Shown: positions 6,050 through 13,168 of the stretch, in pieces
Position numbering within the stretch: position 1 is the stretch's first letter
Layout of the letters: each line of letters opens with the position of its first letter
From: an uncultured bacterium
Lineage (GTDB): Bacteria > Actinomycetota > Coriobacteriia > Coriobacteriales > Coriobacteriaceae
Length of the DNA: 18,477 nucleotides
Direction of reading: 5' to 3'
Assembly: GCA_905215815.1 (NCBI GenBank)
Contig: CAJMRN010000038.1
Location: 1 to 18,477 of the forward strand
Program-made: the position numbers and the translations under genes
Notes under the pieces: model-generated
Databases searched by the model: none
What the model was told of the DNA's origin: nothing
What the model saw: only the letters and a program-made list of their open reading frames with translations

Positions 6050-7069
6050 CTAGCGGCGAAACAGGTCGCGAGCGCGATCGCGAAGGTTGGTAGCTCGGAT
6101 GACGCCCTCGTAGCGGTTGATGCGCAGGCGCGGGAAGGCATTGAAAAAGCGCAGGTCACGACGGCTGAGGGATACGCTCGGCACCGGACGGCTCGCGCGT
6201 TTGCCGGCACGGCGACGAGTGAGCGACGGGCGCGGCATACTCGGTGCGGCATCGGCAACGCGGCGGGCGGCAAGCGCCAGACCGCGAGCACCGTCCGAGA
6301 TAAACGTCGGCACCGAAGCCTTCTCGCGCAGGGCATCGAGTGCCGCATCGCCCAGCTCTGCCAGCCACGCGTTGACGGCACGGCTGCGGATATGTGTCTG
6401 CGCCACCGAGTCGATTGCCGATTCGGGAATGCGCTCGAGCATGGAATCCGAGGCGTCGGCGAGCGATTCGTTGATGCGGTCGGCAAGGTCGGCGCGCACG
6501 CGCTCGAGCTGGTCGGACAGACGTCGCCAGCTCGCCAGCGAGCACAACGCATCCACGGCCATCGCAACGGCAACGGCAAAGGCCGCCAGTCGCACGATCA
6601 GCACCGGCAGATGCCCAAGCAACCCCAGCAGCGCTGGCTCAACCAAGCGACAAATGCACAGCGCACCCAGGCCAAACGCGCAGGCCCAGTACAGGCAAAT
6701 GCGTCCATGCAGGTTAAACGGCAGGTGAGAATAGTCCCAAAAACGAGCGCCGGTCGTTTTCTCCAGCAACACGCCCACGCTATATTCGATTACGCTGCAC
6801 ACGAGCGCCGCAGCGACAAACTGGCTCGAGGCATCCGGAATTCCGCGCAGCAGCAACCAACAGGCAATGCCACCTGCGCCATAGATGGGGCAGCACGGTC
6901 CCAGCAAAAAGCCACTGTTGGCAAAGCGTCCGTGATTAAGCATGGCGCAGACCGTCGACTCCCATGCCCAGCCGCAAAAACCGTAGAAGGCAAACGAGAG
7001 CACCAGCGCCGAGAGTGGGCAGGCGGCAAGCGTCGCACCGCCAAATGCCATGTCGATCGCGGTTTCCAC
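6050..7069 (-). CDS. CmpB-type putative ABC-transporter type IV membrane protein (PF06541-like)
   Basis: A 339-residue membrane protein of unknown biochemical role. The N-terminal half has about five hydrophobic segments and carries the hallmarks of the CmpB/PF06541 family: FYGFCGWAWES at 28-38, GFLLGPCCPIYGAGG at 53-67, and WDYSHLPFNLHGRICL at 111-126. The C-terminal part, from about 180, is a basic, helical, probably cytosolic extension not typical of the short family members. The start is GTG at 7069 with GAGGAGAGGG six bases upstream. It begins three bases after the HD hydrolase stop codon, so translation is probably coupled. Despite the family name, no ATPase partner is visible nearby. 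Confidence 0.82.
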   Translation of the reverse strand: METAIDMAFGGATLAACPLSALVLSFAFYGFCGWAWESTVCAMLNHGRFANSGFLLGPCCPIYGAGGIACWLLLRGIPDASSQFVAAALVCSVIEYSVGVLLEKTTGARFWDYSHLPFNLHGRICLYWACAFGLGALCICRLVEPALLGLLGHLPVLIVRLAAFAVAVAMAVDALCSLASWRRLSDQLERVRADLADRINESLADASDSMLERIPESAIDSVAQTHIRSRAVNAWLAELGDAALDALREKASVPTFISDGARGLALAARRVADAAPSMPRPSLTRRRAGKRASRPVPSVSLSRRDLRFFNAFPRLRINRYEGVIRATNLRDRARDLFRR

Positions 7070-7072
7070 CGT

Positions 7073-7609
7073 CTACCCTCTCCTCTTTTCGCTCGATTCG
7101 CTATTCGCGCAATCGTCAACCTCGTCCTTGCGCGGCAGACGGCCGGCAACTGTCTCGCACAGCGCGCACCACTTATCCGCCATACACACAATCCAGGCCT
7201 CGCGGCACGTCGGCGGCACCGGTACCAGCGGGAACATATGGCGCGCGATGATATTCCGCTCGCGCGGCGTCAACTCAAAATCTTCCTCGGCACGCGCTAG
7301 GGCAAAAAACGGATGCCGAAACCCATGCAGCCGATGGCTTGGGTCGGGGTCATGCCAATCGTAGAGAAAGTAATCGTGCAGCAAGGCTCCACGCAGAAGC
7401 GAGGCGCGGTCGACCGAAATGCCAAGGCTGCCCAGGCACTCGGCAAAGGACAAGCTCGCCCGCGCCACCGAGGTCACATGCGCGTACACCGTCACATCGC
7501 CGTGCTGGATAAGCTCCCGCGTCAGGTCCAAACGCCCCGCTTGGGCCAGCTGGCGGGCAGCACGGTCAACTTCGCGCGCGATCTTCTCGGCACGAGCTGT
7601 TTCGGACAT
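7073..7609 (-). CDS. HD-domain hydrolase
   Basis: A 178-residue cytosolic HD-superfamily phosphohydrolase. The metal-binding set is present in order: H44 (YAHVTSV), H78-D79 (ALLHDYFLYDWH), H124 (ARHMFPL) and D145 (MADKWCA). The GALLHDYFLYDWH block and RHMFPL motif recall a family of uncharacterised HD proteins in Firmicutes and Coriobacteriia. The substrate, probably a nucleotide or phosphoester, is unknown. ATG at 7609 has AAGGAGG upstream; a longer reading to 7654 would include that site in the protein. It forms a two-gene unit with the CmpB-type gene that follows after three bases, a pairing that suggests a shared role at the membrane. Confidence 0.85.
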   Translation of the reverse strand: MSETARAEKIAREVDRAARQLAQAGRLDLTRELIQHGDVTVYAHVTSVARASLSFAECLGSLGISVDRASLLRGALLHDYFLYDWHDPDPSHRLHGFRHPFFALARAEEDFELTPRERNIIARHMFPLVPVPPTCREAWIVCMADKWCALCETVAGRLPRKDEVDDCANSESSEKRRG

Positions 7610-7698
7610 GCGGCCTCCTTCCAGCGGCTCTCGGCGGCGAGCTATCGCCGGCACACTATCAATAAAATCATCATGGAACCTACCAGTATGGCATCGGA

Positions 7699-7710
7699 CA
7701 AAACGTTTTG
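7699..7710. promoter_or_regulatory. Palindrome CAAAACGTTTTG in a divergent promoter region
   Basis: A perfect 12-bp palindrome in the 228-bp gap between the divergent HD hydrolase and DXS-like genes. Its position suits an operator for either promoter, but no regulator is encoded next to it. No strong -35/-10 pair was found in this gap. Confidence 0.35.
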
Positions 7711-7837
7711 CCCCACCAGTTGTCGAATTACCGCGCCGCCGTCACATATCAAACGTCAAAATGTGCGAGACTGTCTTGTGCAATTGTGCCGGCCGAGGGA
7801 GCGCCGGCGCTCGATTCGCATGGAGTAACCCACAACG

Positions 7838-9619
7838 ATGCTGCTTACGCAAACGACAACGCCCGAGGACGTCAAGGCTCTCGATCGCGCCGAGCTTCCG
7901 CTGCTCTGCGGCGAGATTCGCCACGCCATCCTCGAAAGCTCCGCCGCCGTCGGCGGACACGTTGCCCCCAACCTGGGCGTCGTTGAGCTCACGGTCGCGC
8001 TCCATCGCGTGTTCAACTCCCCCACCGACAAGATCGTCTTTGACGTGTCGCACCAGACCTACGCCCACAAGGCGCTGACCGGGCGCGCATATACCTATAT
8101 CGATCCGAATCGTTTTGGCGAGGCCTCCGGCTTTGCCAACCCCGACGAGTCCGAGCACGACCTGTTTGCCATGGGCCACACTTCTACGTCCGTGAGCCTA
8201 GGCTGTGGCTTGGCGCATGCTCGCGACCTAGTGGGCGATGCGTACAACGTCATTACCGTTATTGGCGACGGCTCGCTTTCGGGCGGCTTAGCGTTTGAGG
8301 GTCTCGACAATGCCGCCGATCTCGACAGCAACTTGATCATCATCGTCAACGATAACGACCAGTCCATCGCCGAAAACCACGGCGGCCTCTATCGCAATCT
8401 GGCCGAGCTGCGCGCCAGCGACGGCAAAGCCGAACGCAACGTTTTTCGCGCGCTGGGACTCGACTACCGCTATCTGGGCGCCGGCAACGATGTACTGGCC
8501 CTGGTCGACACACTGCAGGAGCTGCGCGACATCGACCACCCCATCGTCCTGCACATCTCGACCGCCAAGGGCAAGGGCTTTGAGCCAGCCCAAAACGACC
8601 CCGAGCGCTGGCACCACGTGGGTCCGTTTGACATGGCGACCGGGCGCAAGCTCTGCCCGGCCCATCCGAGCGAGCCCGCACCGCGCACCTATGCCGATAT
8701 TACGGGCGAGGCCCTGAGCGCTGCCATCGAGCGCGATCCGCAGGTCGTGGGCATCACGGCCGCCACACCCTACATCATGGGCTTTACACCCGAGCTTCGC
8801 GCTGCCGCCGGCAAACAGTTCGTCGATGTGGGCATTGCCGAGGAGCACGCCGTGACCTTTGCCACCGCGCTTGCGCGCTCGGGCGCCAAGCCAGTCTTTG
8901 GTGTGTACGGCACGTTTTTGCAGCGCGCCTACGACGAACTCTGGCACGACCTGTGCCTCAACGACGCCCCGGCAACCATTTTGGTGTTTGGTGCGTCAAT
9001 CTTTGGCACCACGTCCGAGACGCACCTCTCGTTCTTTGATATTTCCATGCTGGGCGGTCTTCCCAACATGCACTACTTGGCGCCGGCCTGCATGGAGGAA
9101 TATCTGTCCATGCTGAGCTGGTCGCTCGACCACCGCGAGCATCCCGTGGCGATCCGCGTACCGGGCATCGGCCTGGTGAGCCGTCCCGACCTTGCGCCCG
9201 CCGAAGACACCGACTACAGCGCCGTTCGCTACAACGCGGTGCGCCAGGGTCGCGACGTAGCCGTGCTCGCACTCGGCGATTTCTTTGAGCTGGGCGAGCG
9301 CGTGGCAAACCGTCTGACTGCCGAGTACGGCATCGAGGCCACGCTCGTCAACCCGCGCTTTGCAACCGAGCTCGACCGCGAGTTCCTCGACAGTCTTGCC
9401 GCCGAGCATCGCGTTGTCGTCACCCTCGAGGACGGCATCTTGGACGGCGGCTGGGGCGAGCGCGTAGCATGTTATCTGGCATGCACGCCGTTGCGCACGC
9501 GCACCTTCGGCATCGCCAAGGGCTTCCCCGACCGCTACGACCCCAACGAGCTGCTCGCACAGAACGGCATGACGGTCGAAAACATGGTCGCAGAGGCCGT
9601 AAGACTACTAAACGAGTAG
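7838..9619 (+). CDS. 1-deoxy-D-xylulose-5-phosphate synthase-like thiamine-diphosphate enzyme
   Basis: A 593-residue transketolase-fold protein, somewhat shorter than classic DXS (about 620). N-terminal ThDP domain: H41, DVSHQTYAHKALTGR at 69-83 (classic DXS has DVGHQ), GHTSTSVSLG at 113-122, and the ThDP motif from GDG (143-145) to N171. Middle domain: catalytic glutamate E335 in VGIAEEHAVTFA; Y357, R363 and H396 match E. coli Y392, R398 and H431. The C-terminal transketolase domain is complete. However, residues matching E. coli R420, D427 and R478, which contact the glyceraldehyde-phosphate substrate, are G385, T392 and G443 by gapless alignment. It may be a DXS paralogue with another acceptor. 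ATG at 7838 follows an in-frame stop; its ribosome binding site is weak (GGAG 12 bases away). Confidence 0.85.
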   Translation: MLLTQTTTPEDVKALDRAELPLLCGEIRHAILESSAAVGGHVAPNLGVVELTVALHRVFNSPTDKIVFDVSHQTYAHKALTGRAYTYIDPNRFGEASGFANPDESEHDLFAMGHTSTSVSLGCGLAHARDLVGDAYNVITVIGDGSLSGGLAFEGLDNAADLDSNLIIIVNDNDQSIAENHGGLYRNLAELRASDGKAERNVFRALGLDYRYLGAGNDVLALVDTLQELRDIDHPIVLHISTAKGKGFEPAQNDPERWHHVGPFDMATGRKLCPAHPSEPAPRTYADITGEALSAAIERDPQVVGITAATPYIMGFTPELRAAAGKQFVDVGIAEEHAVTFATALARSGAKPVFGVYGTFLQRAYDELWHDLCLNDAPATILVFGASIFGTTSETHLSFFDISMLGGLPNMHYLAPACMEEYLSMLSWSLDHREHPVAIRVPGIGLVSRPDLAPAEDTDYSAVRYNAVRQGRDVAVLALGDFFELGERVANRLTAEYGIEATLVNPRFATELDREFLDSLAAEHRVVVTLEDGILDGGWGERVACYLACTPLRTRTFGIAKGFPDRYDPNELLAQNGMTVENMVAEAVRLLNE

Positions 9620-9659
9620 AAAAACCTCCGCAACGGCAAACGCCATTGCGGAGGTTTTT
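9620..9659. terminator. Bidirectional intrinsic terminator after the DXS-like gene
   Basis: AAAAACCTCCGCAA and TTGCGGAGGTTTTT are exact 14-base complements around a 12-base loop. A T5 run follows the GC stem on both strands. It starts one base after the DXS-like stop codon and can also stop transcripts coming from the alcohol dehydrogenase on the minus strand. Confidence 0.92.
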
Positions 9660-9677
9660 ATTTTCGCGACGCAACTA

Positions 9678-9893
9678 TCTTGATCTGTAACACCTAGAGA
9701 CCAAATTAACGTCCAGATGTTACAGATCGAGACGAACCGTTTAAGCCCCTGATGTTTATCTCGATCTGTAACAATTAGGGGCCAAATCCTCGTCCAACTG
9801 TTACAGATCGAGACATTCGAATTCCCCTGAAGAGAAAATCTCAATCTGTAACAGTTACTCGGCATAAACGCCTGCAGCTGTTACAAATCGAGA
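9678..9893. repeat. Array of three 55-bp inverted-repeat units (six 15-bp motifs every ~40 bp)
   Basis: The 15-bp motif TCTCGATCTGTAACA occurs six times with alternating orientation, at 9678, 9718, 9759, 9799, 9839 and 9879. Pairs form three hairpin units, 9678-9732, 9759-9813 and 9839-9893, each exactly 15-25-15. Unit 2 arms are perfect; unit 1 has one and unit 3 two differences. The 25-base loops of units 1 and 2 agree at about 16 positions (shared CCAAAT and CGTCCA), and the spacers between units share CCCCTGA. The array fills the gap between two convergent genes and would lie in the 3' untranslated region of the alcohol dehydrogenase mRNA. Function unknown. Confidence 0.9.
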
Positions 9894-9901
9894 TAATACG
9901 G

Positions 9902-11104
9902 CTAGCGGTAGCTTCGCTTGAGGATCTCGACGACATCGGGCTCGGTCAGGGCGATGGGATCGTGGCCGAATAGGGCATCGTTGGTCGTGAGGGCATTGTG
10001 CGCGATCGCCGGCAGCTCTTCGGCAGTAATCCCCCACTCGCTCATGGCAAGATCGGCCACGTGGCAGGCCTCCATCAGGCGGGTGAGCTCAACCACAAAA
10101 TCGTGCGGGTCGCTTGCCTCAACATTGCCCATCAGGCGTGCCATGTCGATATAACGCTCGGGCGCAGCACCGTGATCGATCATCCACGTGTGGTAGGCGC
10201 GCGCGATCATAATGAGGCCGGCGCCGTGCGGCAGGTCGTGATGATGTGCACTCATGCCATGCTCAAGGCCATGGCATCCCGCGCAGCCCGAGCACACCAT
10301 GGCATAGCCGCCGAGCGTGTTGGCAAAAGCGAGCTCGGCACGCGCATCCAGGTCGTCGCCGCTGTTCACGCACGCAGCCAGCGAAGCCGCAGCGCGTCGA
10401 ATACCCTCGCGGCAAACCATGTCGCCCATGGGCGTATTGGTATTGGCGATATAGCACTCGACGTTGTGGAACAGGGCGTCGAATCCCTGATAAGCCGTCA
10501 AGCGCGCCGGAACGCTCACCATCAGCTCGGGGTCGACGACCGAAAGCACCGGGAACAGGCGCGGGTCGCCCAGGCGCAGCTTCTCGTCGTTCTCTTCGCA
10601 GGAGATTACGCCGCCCGCATCGGCCTCCGAGCCGGTGCCGGCCGTGGTAGTCACGCACACCAGCGGCAGCGGATCGTTAGGAATGGGCAGCCCGAGCGCG
10701 GTGCCACCGACAACGAAGTCCCAAATGTCACCAGGGCACTCGGCCCCCTCGGCATCCGCGTGCGGGTTTGCCGCCACCGCGCAGATGCCCTTGCTGCCGT
10801 CCATGACCGAGCCGCCGCCGAGTGCCAGCACAAAGTCGCAGCCATGGGTGCACGCCATCCAGCCACCTGCGTTGACGGTTTCGCGCAGCGGGTTGGGCTC
10901 AATGCGGTCGAACAGCTCGTGTGCCACGCCGGCGCGGTCGAGCTCGGCCTCCACGCGCTCCAGATAGCCAAAGCGCTTGACCGAGTTGCCGCCGGTCGTG
11001 ACGATGAGCGCCTTGGTGCCGGGGAGTTTCTGTGCACCCAGCTCGCTCAGCTTGCCCGCGCCAAACAGCACCCTGGTCGGCGCGAAGAATGTATAGCCGT
11101 TCAT
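9902..11104 (-). CDS. Iron-containing alcohol dehydrogenase
   Basis: A 400-residue cytosolic NAD(P)-linked, Fe/Zn-type (group III) dehydrogenase of normal length. The nucleotide site is GGGSVMDGSKG at 96-106. TTTAGTGSEAD at 152-162 is the family's conserved phosphate/cofactor loop. Likely metal ligands are D209 and H213 (GFDALFHNVECY), H282 (LEHGMSAHHHD) and H293 (LPHGAG). The wording of these motifs is closest to butanol/lactaldehyde-type dehydrogenases, but the substrate is not determined; it could reduce aldehydes during fermentation. ATG at 11104 has GAGGAGA upstream at 7 bases. It stands alone, with a perfect TATAAT at 11147-11152 upstream, and runs into the hairpin array and the shared terminator downstream. 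Confidence 0.92.
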   Translation of the reverse strand: MNGYTFFAPTRVLFGAGKLSELGAQKLPGTKALIVTTGGNSVKRFGYLERVEAELDRAGVAHELFDRIEPNPLRETVNAGGWMACTHGCDFVLALGGGSVMDGSKGICAVAANPHADAEGAECPGDIWDFVVGGTALGLPIPNDPLPLVCVTTTAGTGSEADAGGVISCEENDEKLRLGDPRLFPVLSVVDPELMVSVPARLTAYQGFDALFHNVECYIANTNTPMGDMVCREGIRRAAASLAACVNSGDDLDARAELAFANTLGGYAMVCSGCAGCHGLEHGMSAHHHDLPHGAGLIMIARAYHTWMIDHGAAPERYIDMARLMGNVEASDPHDFVVELTRLMEACHVADLAMSEWGITAEELPAIAHNALTTNDALFGHDPIALTEPDVVEILKRSYR

Positions 11105-11146
11105 GCAACGATCTCCTCACGTATATATATGTGTCGCGTTGCCGCC

Positions 11147-11152
11147 ATTATA
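11147..11152 (-). promoter_or_regulatory. Consensus -10 (TATAAT) of the alcohol dehydrogenase
   Basis: A perfect TATAAT on the minus strand, about 43 bases upstream of the ATG at 11104. No good -35 is visible at the right distance, so an activator may be needed. Start of transcription would fall near 11140. Confidence 0.55.
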
Positions 11153-11226
11153 GCGACCGCCGCAAACGCACGCCTCGCCCGTAAGACGGCGTCTCAACAG
11201 CGATAATCGACGTTTGCCCAGATAAA

Positions 11227-11261
11227 ACCTACCAAAATAAACCTGTCCCTTTTTGGTAGGT
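11227..11261. repeat. Inverted repeat with perfect 11-bp arms
   Basis: ACCTACCAAAA (11227-11237) and TTTTGGTAGGT (11251-11261) flank a 13-base loop that contains most of GTCCCTTT. That word also occurs in the palindrome at 921-949. It lies between the divergent alcohol dehydrogenase and amino-acid importer promoters. It may be an operator or a dispersed repeat. Confidence 0.6.
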
Positions 11262-11303
11262 AGAATAACCCATAAGGTTAGTATGTTTCTAAGTTATTTC
11301 GTG

Positions 11304-11333
11304 TTGACCCTTTTGAGCAGGTTAGGGTATAAC
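11304..11333 (+). promoter_or_regulatory. Promoter of the amino-acid ABC importer operon
   Basis: TTGACC (11304-11309) and TATAAC (11328-11333) with an 18-base spacer, each five of six to the sigma-70 consensus. The ATG of the binding protein lies 41 bases further on, with AAAGG as ribosome binding site. Confidence 0.75.
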
Positions 11334-11374
11334 TCTACTCAACCGCTAGGATTTTTTGAGAAAGGTGTTCTCCT

Positions 11375-12370
11375 ATGAGCAAGAACCTCTCCCAGCAGGT
11401 CGTTCTCGACCGCCGCGGCTTCGTTGCCGCCACCTTCGCAACCGTCGCCGGCCTTGGTCTTGCCGGCTGCTCCGACACCAGCGCCGAGTCCGATAAGGGT
11501 TCCGCCGCCGGCTCTTCCAAGAGCTCCGACGATACCGAGGCTTCCACCACGCTCGACGCTAAGGCATTCGACAAGCTCGTCGACAACGGCCCCAAGGCCG
11601 ATGACGACGCCATCGCCGCCAGCACCTGGGCCACGGCCGTCAAGGACGCCGGCGTCTTTAAGATCGGTGGCGTTCAGACCTCCACGCTCTTCTCCCTCCT
11701 CAACGAGAAAGACGGTCAGACCCGTGGCTTTGACGCCGGCATCGCACAGCTCCTGTCCAACTACATTCTGGGCGAGAACAAGGTCGAGATCACCCAGGTG
11801 ACCTCGGACACGCGCGAGTCCGTCCTGCAGAACGGCCAGGTCGACGCTGTCTTCGCCACCTACACCATCACTGACGAGCGCAAGAAGCTCGTCTCCTTTG
11901 CCGGTCCCTACTACTACACCCAGCAGGCTATCCTAGTGCTCGCCGACAACGACGACATCAAGAGCGTCGACGACCTGGCCGATAAGAACGTCGCCGTCCA
12001 GTCCGGCTCCAACGGCCCCGCCATTCTGGAGGAGTTCGCCCCCAAGGCCAGCCAGCAGGAGTTCAAGACCGACGAGGAGGCCCGCCAGGCACTCCAGCAG
12101 GGCCGTGTTGACGCCTACGCCATCGATAACAACATGCAGCAGAGCGCCCTGGTCCGCGAGCCCGGTAAGTACAAGATCGCCGGCAAGCCCTTCGGCAGCA
12201 AGGAGCCCTATGGCATTGGCCTGCCGCTCGATTCCGACGGCGTCGCCTTTGTCAACAACTTCCTTAAGAAGATCGAGGACGATGGCACCTGGACTGAGCT
12301 GTGGCAGATCTGCATCGGCAACCGTACGGGCGACACTAATGTTCCCGAGCTGCCCGAGATCGGCGCTTAG
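11375..12370 (+). CDS. Amino-acid ABC transporter substrate-binding lipoprotein
   Basis: A 331-residue extracellular binding protein (family 3, GluB/GlnH-like) anchored by lipid. The signal has a twin-arginine-like DRRGF at 12-16, a hydrophobic stretch and a lipobox LAGC with lipidated C32. A Ser/Asp-rich linker follows to about residue 60. The mature domain shows family landmarks such as GFDAGIAQLL, the DAVFATYTITDERKKLVSFAGPYY block and DDLADKNVAVQSGSN. It would deliver polar amino acids, most likely glutamate, glutamine or aspartate, to the two permeases encoded next; specificity is inference. ATG at 11375 has AAAGGTG seven bases upstream. It is the first gene of a four-gene importer operon, followed by an attenuator-like hairpin. 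Confidence 0.92.
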   Translation: MSKNLSQQVVLDRRGFVAATFATVAGLGLAGCSDTSAESDKGSAAGSSKSSDDTEASTTLDAKAFDKLVDNGPKADDDAIAASTWATAVKDAGVFKIGGVQTSTLFSLLNEKDGQTRGFDAGIAQLLSNYILGENKVEITQVTSDTRESVLQNGQVDAVFATYTITDERKKLVSFAGPYYYTQQAILVLADNDDIKSVDDLADKNVAVQSGSNGPAILEEFAPKASQQEFKTDEEARQALQQGRVDAYAIDNNMQQSALVREPGKYKIAGKPFGSKEPYGIGLPLDSDGVAFVNNFLKKIEDDGTWTELWQICIGNRTGDTNVPELPEIGA

Positions 12371-12458
12371 GCAGCGAGCCTGGTAACGGCCGCAACGAAA
12401 CCATATGGAAACGCACGATGCGCTTTATTGCGGTAAACTGTTTCCTCACAGAGTTGTC

Positions 12459-12484
12459 GGGGCTTCCGTACACACGGGAGCCCC
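12459..12484 (+). terminator. Attenuator-like hairpin after the binding-protein gene
   Basis: GGGGCTTCC and GGGAGCCCC pair over nine positions (one G-U) with an 8-base loop, then TTTCC. The short T run suggests partial termination. This would leave more binding protein than permease, a common arrangement in ABC importer operons (inference). Confidence 0.55.
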
Positions 12485-12508
12485 TTTCCTTATCGGCGGG
12501 AGGTCCGC

Positions 12509-13168
12509 ATGAGTCTCTCCGAACTCTGGTCGCTCTATGGCCAGAACTATATCGACGCGCTGCTAGCAACCTGGGGCATGACGCTTGAGTCGTTTGCCAT
12601 CGCCATGGTGCTGGCCGTTGCCGTCACCGTGATGCGCGTGTCGCCGCTCAAGCCGCTGCGCGTCTTTGGCGACCTGTATGTCCAGGTCTTCCGTAACATC
12701 CCCGGCATTGCGCTGCTCATCATCGTCGTCTATGCGCTGCCGCCGCTCAAGGTCGTCCTGCCCTACCGCACCTGCGTTATCGTCGCCACGGTCCTTTTGG
12801 GCTCGGCCTTTGGCTCCGAGAACTTTATGAGCGGCATCAATACCGTCGGCGTCGGTCAGGTGGAAGCCGCACGTTCGCTCGGCATGAGCTTCAGCCGCAT
12901 CCTCGCCAAGATCGTGATTCCGCAGGCACTGCGCTCGAGTGTGCTGCCCATGACTAACCTCTTTATCGCCGTCATGCTCACCACCGCGCTCGGCAGCCAG
13001 GTGCCGTTGCAACCGCAAGAGCTCACCGGCGTGGTGAGCTACATCAACACGCGCTCGCTCGGCGGCGTCGCCGCGTTCTTTATCTCGGCGCTCGGCTACC
13101 TGGGCACGGCCTTTGTGGTGAGCCACATTGGCAACTACATTGATAAGAAGGTGAGGATCCTCCGATGA
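12509..13168 (+). CDS. Amino-acid ABC transporter permease 1 (GluC-like)
   Basis: A 219-residue inner-membrane permease of the polar amino-acid (HisM/GluC) family with about five transmembrane segments. The coupling EAA loop lies at about 119-140 (EAARSLGMSFSRILAKIVIPQA), where the ATPase docks. It pairs with permease 2 to form the translocation path. ATG at 12509 has GGGAGG five bases upstream. Its TGA stop overlaps the next gene's ATG (ATGA), so the two subunits are translationally coupled. Confidence 0.93.
   Translation: MSLSELWSLYGQNYIDALLATWGMTLESFAIAMVLAVAVTVMRVSPLKPLRVFGDLYVQVFRNIPGIALLIIVVYALPPLKVVLPYRTCVIVATVLLGSAFGSENFMSGINTVGVGQVEAARSLGMSFSRILAKIVIPQALRSSVLPMTNLFIAVMLTTALGSQVPLQPQELTGVVSYINTRSLGGVAAFFISALGYLGTAFVVSHIGNYIDKKVRILR

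Noticed and set aside
6014..7300. 428-residue plus-strand reading frame opposite the CmpB-type and HD genes
   Set aside because: Arg/Ala/Gln-rich low-complexity composition typical of the antisense frame of a GC-rich gene; the minus-strand genes have clear family motifs.
7820..7828. Three-codon upstream ORF (ATG GAG TAA) before the DXS-like gene
   Set aside because: Too short to judge and without a ribosome binding site of its own; the GGAG may simply be the weak site of the real gene.
9608..9865. 85-residue minus-strand reading frame with internal repeats (ICN-WT-IW pattern)
   Set aside because: The protein repeats only mirror the DNA hairpin array; it runs through a terminator and lacks a ribosome binding site.
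9678..9893. CRISPR array reading of the evenly spaced 15-bp motifs
   Set aside because: Repeats alternate orientation, are only 15 bp, and the 25-base intervals are similar to each other rather than unique; no cas genes are near.
9620..9901. Insertion sequence remnant in the convergent gap
   Set aside because: No transposase fragment or target duplication is visible; the terminator and hairpin array explain almost all bases.
9998..11206. 402-residue plus-strand reading frame opposite the alcohol dehydrogenase
   Set aside because: Antisense shadow; the minus strand carries intact dehydrogenase motifs and a ribosome binding site.
11334..11374. Riboswitch or T-box in the leader of the amino-acid importer
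   Set aside because: The leader after the promoter is only about 35 bases, too short, and shows no T-box motif.
12405..12512. 35-residue reading frame between the binding protein and permease 1 whose stop overlaps the permease ATG
   Set aside because: No ribosome binding site, and it crosses the attenuator hairpin; the overlap is probably chance.
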